The notes beneath the pieces are model-generated. The model saw only the letters and a list, made by a program, of their open reading frames with translations, did not search any database and was not told where the DNA came from. Below, in pieces: positions 24,584-32,142 of a stretch of DNA of 32,142 nucleotides; positions within the stretch are counted from its first letter, which is position 1, and every line of letters starts with the position of its first letter. The DNA comes from Campylobacterota bacterium (lineage in GTDB: Bacteria > Campylobacterota > Campylobacteria > Campylobacterales > Sulfurospirillaceae). The stretch spans positions 1 to 32,142 of the forward strand of contig JAADIZ010000144.1 of the NCBI GenBank assembly GCA_013151055.1. The letters run 5' to 3'. The position numbers and the translations under genes were made by a program.

Positions 24584-25992
24584 TTTATCTTTTACTTTTG
24601 CCAGCGATTATCATGCTAATTTTATCATTTAGTAATATTGAAAAATCAAAGTATATTTTGCCTGTAACTTCACTGTTGATACTGTTTCCTTCTATAAAAT
24701 TATTTTTTCTTCCAAGGCCTTATAGCGTTATAGGAAAATATTTAGTCGCAGATGATTTAAGTGCATACATAATGCTAGTTTCTTCTATTGTAGCAATTTG
24801 TGTTACTCTAGCCATGAGCACTTTGGGTCTACATGTTAAGATAAGTAAAAAAGCATACTCAAGATTTTATCGTTTTTTTGCAATATTTTGGATAGGCTTG
24901 ACATTGTCAATTTTGGCAAACAATATGGGTTTGTACTGGATTGGACTAGAAACTGCAACTCTTAGCACAGTGTATATGATAAAAACAAATAATACTGCCA
25001 TGGCTAGAAAAGAAGCTTGGAATTATATGATAGTTGGTGCCATTGCAATTTCGCTTATACTTTTTGGAATCATTTTGATTTATGCAAGTGCTAAGCCGAT
25101 ACTAGGCGAAGACGCTATGATTTTTTCATCTTTATTAGAACATGCGAAAGAGATAAAATCACCATTTTTGTTTGAAATTGGTTTTGCTATTACAACTTTG
25201 GGAATGTTTATAAAGATGGGTTTTTTTCCTATGAATTTATGGCTAGCAAATATAGAACGAGCATCATTTTATCCCGTTGCTGCACTTTTTAGTGGTATTT
25301 TAGAAAGTGCAGTCATGATAGGCTTTTTTAGATTTAGTAAAATTGCACAAGCAGTTGATTTGCTACATGTGTTTATATTTGTTTTTATTTATACAATATT
25401 GACCATCTTTATCGTCTCTTTTTTGATATATCGTGCAAAAGATTTTATGCGACTTTTTTCACTCTCAGGAGTTGAGCACATGGCATTAATCGCACTTTTT
25501 TGGGCAAGTGGTGGTATCTTTGCTGCCCTTTTACATTTTGGGGCACATGCATTTTTAAAGCCAGCTCTATTTTTATCTACAGGTATTTTAGAGTCAAGTG
25601 GAAAATACAAAATAGCAGGCGCACTTAGAGGATATAGGGGAATTAAAGGAAAAATTTTCTATTTTTTAACTGCTCTATTTTTACTAAGTATTGTCTCTTT
25701 GCCACCAAGTCCTATGTTTTTTTCAGAATTGTATGGTTTTGCAGCCATGGTAAATATAGCTAAACTTCATCAACATTTATTATTAATGATTGGAGCCATA
25801 ATAATTTTATTGATTCTTCTTTCTATCATTTTTTATAAGTTTATAGAGATTTATCAATCCATGAAATATGAGGGAAAAGAAGAAACAAAAGTAGTATATG
25901 GCAATGAAGTTTTAGCACTTATCATATTTGCAATTTCGTTGATGGTTTTACTTACACCTTGGAGTTTTGAATTTTTAAGAGGGGTTTCGTAA
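24580..25992 (+). CDS. hyfF: HyfF-like antiporter-type subunit with altered channel residues
   Basis: A 470-residue antiporter-type membrane protein (HyfF, NuoN/NuoM-related). Glu124 (GLETATLS), Lys212 (IKMGFFPM) and the late HFGAHAFLKPALF are kept. The central region is unusual. Aligned without gaps to HyfB of the same operon, PMHVWLPYAHPAAPSP becomes PMNLWLANIERASFYP, and the helix-8 Lys position is Ser243, preceded by Glu242. The start is GTG at 24580, overlapping the hyfE stop. The DUF167 gene begins directly after its stop. It probably still forms part of the membrane arm, but ion transfer through it may differ. Confidence 0.87.
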   Translation: MIYLLLLPAIIMLILSFSNIEKSKYILPVTSLLILFPSIKLFFLPRPYSVIGKYLVADDLSAYIMLVSSIVAICVTLAMSTLGLHVKISKKAYSRFYRFFAIFWIGLTLSILANNMGLYWIGLETATLSTVYMIKTNNTAMARKEAWNYMIVGAIAISLILFGIILIYASAKPILGEDAMIFSSLLEHAKEIKSPFLFEIGFAITTLGMFIKMGFFPMNLWLANIERASFYPVAALFSGILESAVMIGFFRFSKIAQAVDLLHVFIFVFIYTILTIFIVSFLIYRAKDFMRLFSLSGVEHMALIALFWASGGIFAALLHFGAHAFLKPALFLSTGILESSGKYKIAGALRGYRGIKGKIFYFLTALFLLSIVSLPPSPMFFSELYGFAAMVNIAKLHQHLLLMIGAIIILLILLSIIFYKFIEIYQSMKYEGKEETKVVYGNEVLALIIFAISLMVLLTPWSFEFLRGVS

Positions 25993-26307
25993 ATGAGAGA
26001 AGATAGATTTTTTCATTTTAAAGATAAAACTTTGGTTTTAAATGTTTTAGGAACACCATCTGCCAAAGTTGATAAGATAGGAAAAGTAAGAGGAAATCAA
26101 CTAAAAATTGCTATAAAAGCAGCCGCAGAAAATGGAAAAGCTACAGAATACATGATAAAATTTTTAGCCAAAGAGTTTGGAGTAAAAAAAGCAGATATTA
26201 GTTTGACTTTTGGTTTGACTAGTGTAAATAAGCAGTTTAAAATTATAAATCCAACAAAATTGCCAAAAGTAATAAGTGAATATATAGATAAAGAAGATGA
26301 GTTATGA
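25993..26307 (+). CDS. DUF167 (YggU-family) protein within the hyf-like operon
   Basis: A 104-residue soluble protein of the DUF167/YggU family. Typical features are LVLNVLGTPSAKVDKIGKVRGNQLKIAIKAAAENGKATEYMIKFLAKEFGV in order, and the conserved K-x-x-x-I-x-N-P end (KQFKIINP). The family has no firmly known function and is usually found as a housekeeping single gene. Here it is wedged between hyfF (ATG directly after the stop) and hyfG (4-base ATGA overlap), so it must be co-translated with the complex. An assembly or accessory role is inference. Confidence 0.88.
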   Translation: MREDRFFHFKDKTLVLNVLGTPSAKVDKIGKVRGNQLKIAIKAAAENGKATEYMIKFLAKEFGVKKADISLTFGLTSVNKQFKIINPTKLPKVISEYIDKEDEL

Positions 26308-27677
26308 GAGCACAAAGATTAATAGCAAGATTTGCCATCGAAAATAGTGATAATTTTGAAATAGTTACGGTTTTTGATGATGAAATACAAAGAGAAATGC
26401 TAGATAAAGATGAGCCTATTTTAAAATCAATCTCTTCAAAATATACAATTGCAACTTGGTTTGAAAGAAAGATAAAAGATGATTTTGGTATAAAAATAGA
26501 AGGTGCATATGACAATAGACCTCTTGTGCATCATGAAAGGTTTCCAAATATTTATCCAATGCGAAAAGAGTTTGTCGAAAAAGATATAGAATTTAGAGAA
26601 TTCAAACCATACAAATACGAAACAGTAGGTGGAGAGGGTGTTTTTGAAGTAGCTGTGGGTCCTATCCATGCAGGTATAATCGAACCAGGTCATTTCCATT
26701 TTTCTCAAGAGGGAGAGAGAATGCTTCACCTCGAAGTTAGGCATTTTTATACATACAGAGGCATAGAAAAAACTCTTGAGGGAAAAAATTTGCTTGAGGC
26801 AAAAGAGATAATTGAGAGGATAAGCGGAAACGAAAGCATAGCTTATCAATTAGCTTGGTTTGATATCGTAAAGCAAGCTAGTGATTTGAAATATGATGAA
26901 AAACTGAAAAAATATCACTGTTTACTTCTGGAATTAGAGAGAATTATACACCATCTCACTGATATGGGTTTTATGCCAAATGATGCAGGATTTGGAGCAG
27001 CTCTATCTTTTGCATCTAAGCTGTCTGAAGATACAAGAGTGCTTTTGCAAGAATTAAGCGGGCATAGGTTTGGATTTGGAAGTGTTGGATTTGAAGTTAA
27101 AAAGTATGATAAACAAAAGATTTTAAATTTTTTAAATACTTTAGAAAAAAAAGTAAGATGGTTTGAAGATTGGATTATTGATATTCCTTCTTTATGGGAT
27201 AGATTTGATTTTACAGGTATTTTAAGTAAACAAAAAGCAAAAAGTTACTGTGTTTTAGGGGTTATAGCAAGATCAAGTGGTGAAAAAATAGATGCAAGAA
27301 ATAATGAATTTTACAAAAAACACGGTTTTGTATTGCAAAATGAATTGGTTGGCGATGTAGCTTCGAGATTTAAATTAAGAATAAAAGAGATATATAATTC
27401 TATTGGCTTGATTAGAAACTTTATTGATGGTTTTACAAAAATAGAAAAACCGATAAAATTTGATGACGCAGAGTATATGAGCTATGTTGAAAGCTCTATA
27501 GGCGAACTTTTTATGTTTATAAAACTTAAAAATGGTAAAATTGATAGATTTTATACAAGAGATGCAAGTTTTATAAATTGGCAAGCTCTTTATTTGATGA
27601 TGGAAAAAGATATAATTGCGGACTTTCCTTTGATAAATAAAAGTTGTGATTTGAGTTATGCAGGAAATGATTTATGA
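26304..27677 (+). CDS. hyfG: HyfG/HycE-like large subunit lacking the NiFe ligands
   Basis: A 457-residue fusion of a NuoC-like part (about 1-90; ERKIKDDFGIKIEGAYDNRPL...YPMRK) and a NuoD/NiFe-large-subunit part (from about 105; GPIHAGIIEPGHFHF, LELERIIHHLTDMGF). In hydrogenases the active site is held by RxCGxC and DPCxxC. Here the first reads R172-I-S-G-N-E177, and the C-terminal one reads D449-L-S-Y-A-G454. All four cysteines are therefore replaced (Ser174, Glu177, Ser451, Gly454). It should not bind Ni-Fe and is probably not a hydrogenase. It resembles complex I NuoD or Ehr-type large subunits, which also lack the ligands. The ATG overlaps the DUF167 stop. Confidence 0.9.
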   Translation: MRAQRLIARFAIENSDNFEIVTVFDDEIQREMLDKDEPILKSISSKYTIATWFERKIKDDFGIKIEGAYDNRPLVHHERFPNIYPMRKEFVEKDIEFREFKPYKYETVGGEGVFEVAVGPIHAGIIEPGHFHFSQEGERMLHLEVRHFYTYRGIEKTLEGKNLLEAKEIIERISGNESIAYQLAWFDIVKQASDLKYDEKLKKYHCLLLELERIIHHLTDMGFMPNDAGFGAALSFASKLSEDTRVLLQELSGHRFGFGSVGFEVKKYDKQKILNFLNTLEKKVRWFEDWIIDIPSLWDRFDFTGILSKQKAKSYCVLGVIARSSGEKIDARNNEFYKKHGFVLQNELVGDVASRFKLRIKEIYNSIGLIRNFIDGFTKIEKPIKFDDAEYMSYVESSIGELFMFIKLKNGKIDRFYTRDASFINWQALYLMMEKDIIADFPLINKSCDLSYAGNDL

Positions 27678-28183
27678 TAAAATTTTGGCAAGAAAGAGTA
27701 AAAAACCCAATTTCTACTAAAAACCTTGAATGTGACAGCAAACTAAAAGAGATTAAAAAAGAGTTAAAAAGTGTAATTGGCAAAAAATTTGCAGGAAGTT
27801 TGGCTATTAGAATGGTAAGTAGTGGAAGTTGCAATGCTTGCGAAGCTGAATGCAATGCACTTTCAAACCCATATTATAATTTAGAAAGACTTTGCATGCA
27901 TTTTGTTGCGAGCCCACGACATGCTGACATAATACTCTTAAGTGGTGTTGTAAGTGCAAATATGTATCATCATATACTAAATGTTTATCAGCAAATGCCA
28001 CAACCCGCATATATAGTAACTTTAGGAGATTGCCCACTTTTGCAAGGGGTTTTTCAAGAAAATTTTGCTATAAAAGGAGCTAAGTCATTAGGGCTACCGA
28101 TAGCATACCATATCAATGGATGTCCACCAAATCCTCAAGAAATTATCACTGGTTTACTTGAATTTTTAAAGAGTTTGGGCTAG
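27674..28183 (+). CDS. hyfI: HyfI/NuoB-like small Fe-S subunit
   Basis: A 169-residue protein carrying the last [4Fe-4S] cluster of the redox chain (the proximal or N2 type). The ligands are intact: Cys53 and Cys56 in SGSCNAC, Cys120 in TLGDC and Cys150 in HINGCPPNP. Cys60 and Cys74 are extra. The SPRHADIILLSG stretch is diagnostic. A ~40-residue basic N-terminal region precedes the core. The ATG overlaps the hyfG stop by 4 bases. It ends the operon, and its stop directly abuts the stop of convergent tyrA (TAGCTA). Confidence 0.9.
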   Translation: MIKFWQERVKNPISTKNLECDSKLKEIKKELKSVIGKKFAGSLAIRMVSSGSCNACEAECNALSNPYYNLERLCMHFVASPRHADIILLSGVVSANMYHHILNVYQQMPQPAYIVTLGDCPLLQGVFQENFAIKGAKSLGLPIAYHINGCPPNPQEIITGLLEFLKSLG

Positions 28184-29011
28184 CTAGAGTATTTTATGTA
28201 AAGTAGTGGCTTTTCCCATCCATTTTCCCAGCTCTTCCCAATTTTCCTCTTTTATAATTTGTTTGCATTTGCCCAATTCTTTTTCAAAAAGTTCTATCGA
28301 ATTTAAGAGGTTTTTTCTATTTTGTTTAAAAACATCTGTCCACATGATAGGTGAAGATTTTGCAATTCTACTCATATCTCTAAATCCGCCACCAGCAAGC
28401 AATAGTATGCTTTTTGGCTCTTCTTCGCCCATGACGCTATTTGCTAGAGCATAACTTAGGGCATGCGGTAAATGAGAGATAAAAGAAGCATGTTTATCGT
28501 GTGCTATCGCATCCATAAATACTATCTTCATGCCAATATGAGAAAATATCTGAATAGCTCTGTTTTTATGGTCATCCCCTCGTTCGCTCATGTTGCACAA
28601 TACCACAACTTTGTCATGATATAAATTTTCTATGGCCGCACTTGGACCGAATTTTTCCGTTCCAGCCATCGGGTGAGCTGGGATAAAATTTTCCCTTATC
28701 TCTTTTGGAACACTTTTGATGATTTTCTCTTTCGTGCTTCCTAGATCAACAATTGTCGTAGTTTTTGGAATATCAGTTAAATTTTGCAGTACACTTATGA
28801 TGGCTTCAACAGGAATTGCCAAAAAAATCATATCACATTTTTTGATTTCATTAAATGTGACAATTTCATCAACTAAATCTAGTTTTATCGCTTCTTCGCA
28901 ATGTGATAAATTGTGATCAAACCCACAAATCTTAGATACAAATTTTATATGTTTAAGTCCAAGTCCCAAGGAGCCGCCCATAAGACCTAATCCAATTATT
29001 CCTATCTTCAT
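28184..29011 (-). CDS. tyrA: Prephenate dehydrogenase
   Basis: TyrA oxidatively decarboxylates prephenate (or arogenate) to the tyrosine precursor using NAD(P). The 275 residues match the monofunctional enzyme. The Rossmann motif GIIGLGLMGGSLG (about 4-16) is followed by the VDLGSTK segment (88-94), PAHPMAGTE with His113, and FISHLPHALSYAL, all typical. The ATG has AAAGG about 8 bases upstream. The divergent neighbour is bamA, the order I recall from Campylobacter. No chorismate mutase domain is fused. Confidence 0.94.
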   Translation of the reverse strand: MKIGIIGLGLMGGSLGLGLKHIKFVSKICGFDHNLSHCEEAIKLDLVDEIVTFNEIKKCDMIFLAIPVEAIISVLQNLTDIPKTTTIVDLGSTKEKIIKSVPKEIRENFIPAHPMAGTEKFGPSAAIENLYHDKVVVLCNMSERGDDHKNRAIQIFSHIGMKIVFMDAIAHDKHASFISHLPHALSYALANSVMGEEEPKSILLLAGGGFRDMSRIAKSSPIMWTDVFKQNRKNLLNSIELFEKELGKCKQIIKEENWEELGKWMGKATTLHKIL

Positions 29012-29049
29012 ATTACAACCTTTAACAATTAATTAATTCCAAAAATGGT

Positions 29050-29055
29050 ATTATA
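29050..29055 (-). promoter_or_regulatory. -10 box of tyrA promoter
   Basis: The minus strand reads AGATATAATACC, a perfect TATAAT 38 bases before the tyrA ATG. The same stretch read on the + strand (GGTATTATATC) could serve as a poorer -10 for bamA, so the 85-base gap may hold overlapping divergent promoters. Confidence 0.55.
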
Positions 29056-29096
29056 TCTTTTTTTTATGACGATTAAATATTAAATTAGGGTTTTTA

Positions 29097-31307
29097 ATGA
29101 ATAAAATATTACTATCAGGATTTATTTTAGCTTCTTCACTTTATGCGATTACGATAAAAAGTATCAAATTTGACGGTTTAATTCACCTCTCTCCTAGTAT
29201 TGCTAAAGAGATTATGAATATTCAAAAAGGCGATACTTTAGATATAAATGTAATAGATCAAGGTATTCAAGATTTATATAAACAAAAGTTTTTTAAAGAT
29301 ATAGAAGTGAGTGAAAATGATGGAAATCTCGTTATAACTGTTGTGGAAAAACCAGTAATTGCAAATATCAAGATAAGCGGTATTGGCAATAATGATAAAA
29401 AAACTGTTAAAGCGACATTGGGTATCAAAAAAGGTGAAATTTTTGATGAAGAAAAATTAAAACTTGCAAAAAGAAGAGTGGAACAGTATTATGAAAACAA
29501 GGGTTATTTTAATACAGTTGTAGAAACTACTACGAAAAAATTAAATAAAAGTTCACTGTCACTAAGTCTCATAATCAATAGAGGCGAAAAAATAATTATA
29601 AAAACAGTAAGGTTGTGTGGAGCTAAAAAATTTAATTATAGCGATGTAAGATCATCAATAGCAAACAAACAAGCTGAATATCTCTCTTGGATGTGGGGAT
29701 TTGATAGCGGAGAACTTAGAATAAATGATTTACAATATGACCCAGCACGAATTAAAGATTATTATCTAAGACATGGATATTTAGATGCAAAAGTTAGCAA
29801 TCCATTTTTAAAAGCTTATATGGATAGTTATTCTGCTGAGATAACTTACTCTATAAAAGAGGGCGAACAATATCATGTCGATAAAATAAATATAAATGTT
29901 CCAAAAGGCTTGATTGATGTAAAAAAAGTATTGTCAGATTTGCGTCTTCAAACTGGTCAAATGTTTAGCTCTAAGAGGTTAAGAAAGGATATAAAGACGG
30001 TAAGACGAGATATAGCAGATTTAGGATATGCATTCGTTCGAGTAAATCCAAATGTTAAGACGAACAAAAAAGCACATACTGCTAATATCACTTTCATGGT
30101 ATATCCCGGAGAAAAAGTTTACATAAATGATGTTAGAATTTCAGGTAATACAAAAACAATAGACAGAGTAGTAAGAAGAGAAGTATATTTAGCACCAGGA
30201 GATTTATATAGCAGAACAGATTTGCAAGATTCCAAAAATGCTTTAAAGCGAACTGGTTATTTTGAAGATGCTAACATCAAAGAAATAAGAGTAAGTGAAA
30301 ATAAGATAGATTTGCTCGTGACTGTAAAAGAGGCGAGAACTTCATCTATAGGTGGAGGAATTGGATATGGGTCATCTGATGGATTATTGCTTAGTGCAAA
30401 TTTATCTGACGGCAATATATTTGGCTCAGGTATAAAAACCACAGTTAGCATCGATAGATCAAATTCTCAATTGAGCGGAAAAATTTCTGTTACAAATCCT
30501 AGAGTTTTTGACTCAATTTACAGCTTAAGCGGAAGTATATACAGGTCAAATAACAGTTACACCACTTATGATCAAGATACTGCTGGATTTAGCTTAACAC
30601 TTGGAAGAAAATTTGGAAGAAAATGGAGAGGTGCAGTAGGATACAACCTTGAAAGCTCAAAACTAAGCAATCTGTCTTCTACATTAAATCCAGCTTTATA
30701 TACAACTGATAAAGTATTGAAAAGTGCGATAACACCAAGTGTTTCATTTAACAATACCGATGATTATTATTTGCCAAGAAGAGGTATAAGGGCATCACTT
30801 AGTACAGAATTTGCTGGTGTTGGAGGAGATGAAAAATTTCTAAAAACAAGAGGAAAATTTGCTTACTTTTATGGCTTAAACGATAAGATTGATTATGATT
30901 TGATTTTGAGATATAGAGCTAGATTTGACTATATTATTGATAATGGATACCTCCCTATAGCAGAAAAAGCATATATGGGGGGAATTAGTACTGTCAGAGG
31001 ATATGCTTCAAGATCAATTTCACCTAAAAATAGTAGTGGTGATCTTCTTGGTGGAAAAATGATGTTTGCAAATAGTGTTGAAGCAGATTTTCCACTAATT
31101 CAAAGAGTAAAGTTAAGAGGTGCACTATTCTTTGATTATGGGATGATTGGCGAAAACAGTTTAAATATAAAAAGAGCTGGAACTGGTCTAAGTTTAGAGT
31201 GGGTATCTCCGATGGGACCTATAAATTTGATATTTGCAACTCCATTATTGACAAAAACTGGAGACAATACTTCGTCTTTTGAATTCACAATGGGACGACA
31301 ATTCTAG
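29097..31307 (+). CDS. bamA: BamA, outer-membrane protein assembly factor
   Basis: The essential Omp85 protein that folds beta-barrel proteins into the outer membrane. The 736 residues begin with a signal peptide (about 1-17, ending SSLYA). A periplasmic region with about five POTRA repeats follows to about residue 410, then the 16-strand barrel. The conserved loop-6 motif is VRGY near residue 633. The C-terminus ends in the outer-membrane signature TMGRQF with terminal Phe. AGGG lies a few bases before the ATG. The stop is 5 bases from the end of the convergent Ppx/GppA gene, and no clear terminator fits in between. Confidence 0.96.
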   Translation: MNKILLSGFILASSLYAITIKSIKFDGLIHLSPSIAKEIMNIQKGDTLDINVIDQGIQDLYKQKFFKDIEVSENDGNLVITVVEKPVIANIKISGIGNNDKKTVKATLGIKKGEIFDEEKLKLAKRRVEQYYENKGYFNTVVETTTKKLNKSSLSLSLIINRGEKIIIKTVRLCGAKKFNYSDVRSSIANKQAEYLSWMWGFDSGELRINDLQYDPARIKDYYLRHGYLDAKVSNPFLKAYMDSYSAEITYSIKEGEQYHVDKININVPKGLIDVKKVLSDLRLQTGQMFSSKRLRKDIKTVRRDIADLGYAFVRVNPNVKTNKKAHTANITFMVYPGEKVYINDVRISGNTKTIDRVVRREVYLAPGDLYSRTDLQDSKNALKRTGYFEDANIKEIRVSENKIDLLVTVKEARTSSIGGGIGYGSSDGLLLSANLSDGNIFGSGIKTTVSIDRSNSQLSGKISVTNPRVFDSIYSLSGSIYRSNNSYTTYDQDTAGFSLTLGRKFGRKWRGAVGYNLESSKLSNLSSTLNPALYTTDKVLKSAITPSVSFNNTDDYYLPRRGIRASLSTEFAGVGGDEKFLKTRGKFAYFYGLNDKIDYDLILRYRARFDYIIDNGYLPIAEKAYMGGISTVRGYASRSISPKNSSGDLLGGKMMFANSVEADFPLIQRVKLRGALFFDYGMIGENSLNIKRAGTGLSLEWVSPMGPINLIFATPLLTKTGDNTSSFEFTMGRQF

Positions 31308-31312
31308 GGATT

Positions 31313-32137
31313 TTATTCTAAAATTATAGCAAAAGAGGCTGGCTTTGCTAGCTTCTTTATGCACTCTTTTGCAAGATAAAGTTTTTTACTGGATTTTATA
31401 TGCAAGGTATGATTTTCATATTTAAAAGTAAATTTATCATCTATCAAATCTTTATGTAAACAATTTGATAAAGAGAGTATAAAACTAAGCCAATTAACAA
31501 TTTTTATATCAGGTAACAAATTTTCATAAGCTTTTAAGTCTTCAGTTGACGGAAGTTTTTTCATATGGTATTTTATAAGCATAGCAATTAAAATCTTATC
31601 ACTGTGAGAAAATCCATAATTTAAACCGTTGATAATAAAATAGAAACTGTGTAAGTTTTTTTGATAAAAGTTGAGCCAGATTCCTATATTGTATAATTTT
31701 GCAGAAGTAGTTAATATATCTAGATACTTATCATCAATTTGATGTATATAGGAAAGGGTTTTAAATAGATCCTTAGCATATCTAACCATAGATTGGTTTT
31801 GTCTCTCTTTTGCGCTAAATCTATCCGTTAAGCTTCTAAGGCTTGGTTTAAAATTTGTACTAAATAAGTGATTTGAATTTCTCAATAAATCACATAAATA
31901 GACACCTTCTCTTACACCAACACCTGAAGTTATTATATTTTTTATTTCAAGTTCTTTGCAAATTTCATCGAAGATATATAAACCCTCGCGAGTTGTGCTA
32001 ATTCTCTCTTTTTTTATCCCTAACTTTTTTAAATTCAATGTGTCAGAGCATTTTATGTTTCTTATTAATTCTAAATATTGATTTAATTTATATTCAAAAC
32101 CATGCACAGTATCAAGAGGATAATTTATTTTCTTCAT
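31313..32137 (-). CDS. Ppx/GppA-family phosphatase, C-terminal part (5' end cut by window)
   Basis: The sequence ERISTTREGLYIFDEICKELEIKNIITSGVGVREG is the conserved end of the catalytic region of exopolyphosphatase/guanosine pentaphosphatase (Ppx/GppA) enzymes. These split polyphosphate or convert pppGpp to ppGpp. The following ~190 residues form a mainly helical C-terminal domain that includes an HD-like arrangement (for example LLIKYHMKK). Family members are about 480-500 residues; only 274 are visible, so the N-terminal actin-like ATPase-fold half lies beyond the window. The ATG at 32137 is probably an internal Met. Whether it is Ppx or GppA cannot be told from this part. Confidence 0.82.
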   Translation of the reverse strand: MKKINYPLDTVHGFEYKLNQYLELIRNIKCSDTLNLKKLGIKKERISTTREGLYIFDEICKELEIKNIITSGVGVREGVYLCDLLRNSNHLFSTNFKPSLRSLTDRFSAKERQNQSMVRYAKDLFKTLSYIHQIDDKYLDILTTSAKLYNIGIWLNFYQKNLHSFYFIINGLNYGFSHSDKILIAMLIKYHMKKLPSTEDLKAYENLLPDIKIVNWLSFILSLSNCLHKDLIDDKFTFKYENHTLHIKSSKKLYLAKECIKKLAKPASFAIILE

Positions 32138-32142
32138 GATGA

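Noticed and set aside
26436-26849. A 137-codon open frame on the minus strand inside hyfG
   Set aside because: It is a shadow of the large-subunit gene, Cys/Phe/Tyr-rich without a family match or start signal.
21186-28183. Calling the operon a functional hydrogenase 4
   Set aside because: The large subunit lacks all four NiFe ligand cysteines and no maturation or formate dehydrogenase genes are nearby.
31310-31324. Small AT-only hairpin (ATTTTA/TAAAAT) between bamA and the Ppx/GppA gene
   Set aside because: Six A-T pairs with a 3-base loop are expected by chance in this composition and are too weak for a terminator.

Overview
The window looks like a chromosomal segment of a Campylobacterota (epsilonproteobacterial) genome. 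It is AT-rich, uses TTG and GTG starts freely, and has TATAAT-type -10 boxes in T-rich context. It also keeps gene strings I recall from Campylobacter: fliF-fliG-fliH-dxs; ahpC next to fdxA-ndk-(YceD-like)-rpmF-plsX-fabH; and tyrA divergent from bamA. The species cannot be told from this sequence. No rRNA, tRNA, IS element, CRISPR array or phage gene was seen, and no gap without a gene exceeds 224 bases.

Layout. (1) 1-5315, + strand: 5'-truncated fliF (MS ring), fliG (switch), fliH (export ATPase regulator) and dxs (isoprenoid precursor synthesis), closed by a hairpin shared with the convergent peroxiredoxin gene. (2) 5335-7991, - strand: 2-Cys peroxiredoxin and a Cache-domain chemoreceptor. 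(3) 8189-11565, + strand: ferredoxin, ndk, YceD-like gene, rpmF, plsX and fabH (nucleotide, ribosome and fatty-acid/phospholipid housekeeping). (4) 11562-21004: an accessory block that looks like an omega-amino-acid uptake and catabolism module. It holds a divergent AraC/Rob-type regulator, a GabT-like aminotransferase, a five-gene branched-chain-type ABC importer (SBP, LivH, LivM, LivG, LivF), an FMN split-barrel protein and an aldehyde dehydrogenase. Transaminase plus aldehyde dehydrogenase would turn GABA, or a similar omega-amino acid, into succinate or an analogous acid. (5) 21186-28183, + strand: a tightly coupled seven-gene operon resembling group 4 (Hyf/Hyc) membrane hydrogenases (hyfB, C, E, F, a DUF167 gene, hyfG, hyfI). 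(6) 28184-32142: tyrA (-), bamA (+) and the C-terminal part of a Ppx/GppA phosphatase (-), cut by the window edge.

The most interesting item is the Hyf-like operon. Its large subunit has lost all four cysteines that bind the NiFe centre (Ser174, Glu177, Ser451 and Gly454 stand in their places), while the small subunit keeps its four Fe-S cysteines. The complex is therefore unlikely to be a hydrogenase and resembles the hydrogenase-related 'Ehr' complexes or complex I. It has no ferredoxin-type subunit, it embeds a DUF167 protein, and its HyfF-type antiporter subunit has lost usual channel residues. Other points worth a look are a chemoreceptor with a one-codon deletion in the near-invariant signalling hairpin, a 224-base livH-livM spacer that folds into four consecutive stem-loops, and a two-turn-spaced direct repeat upstream of gabT that fits an AraC-type operator.
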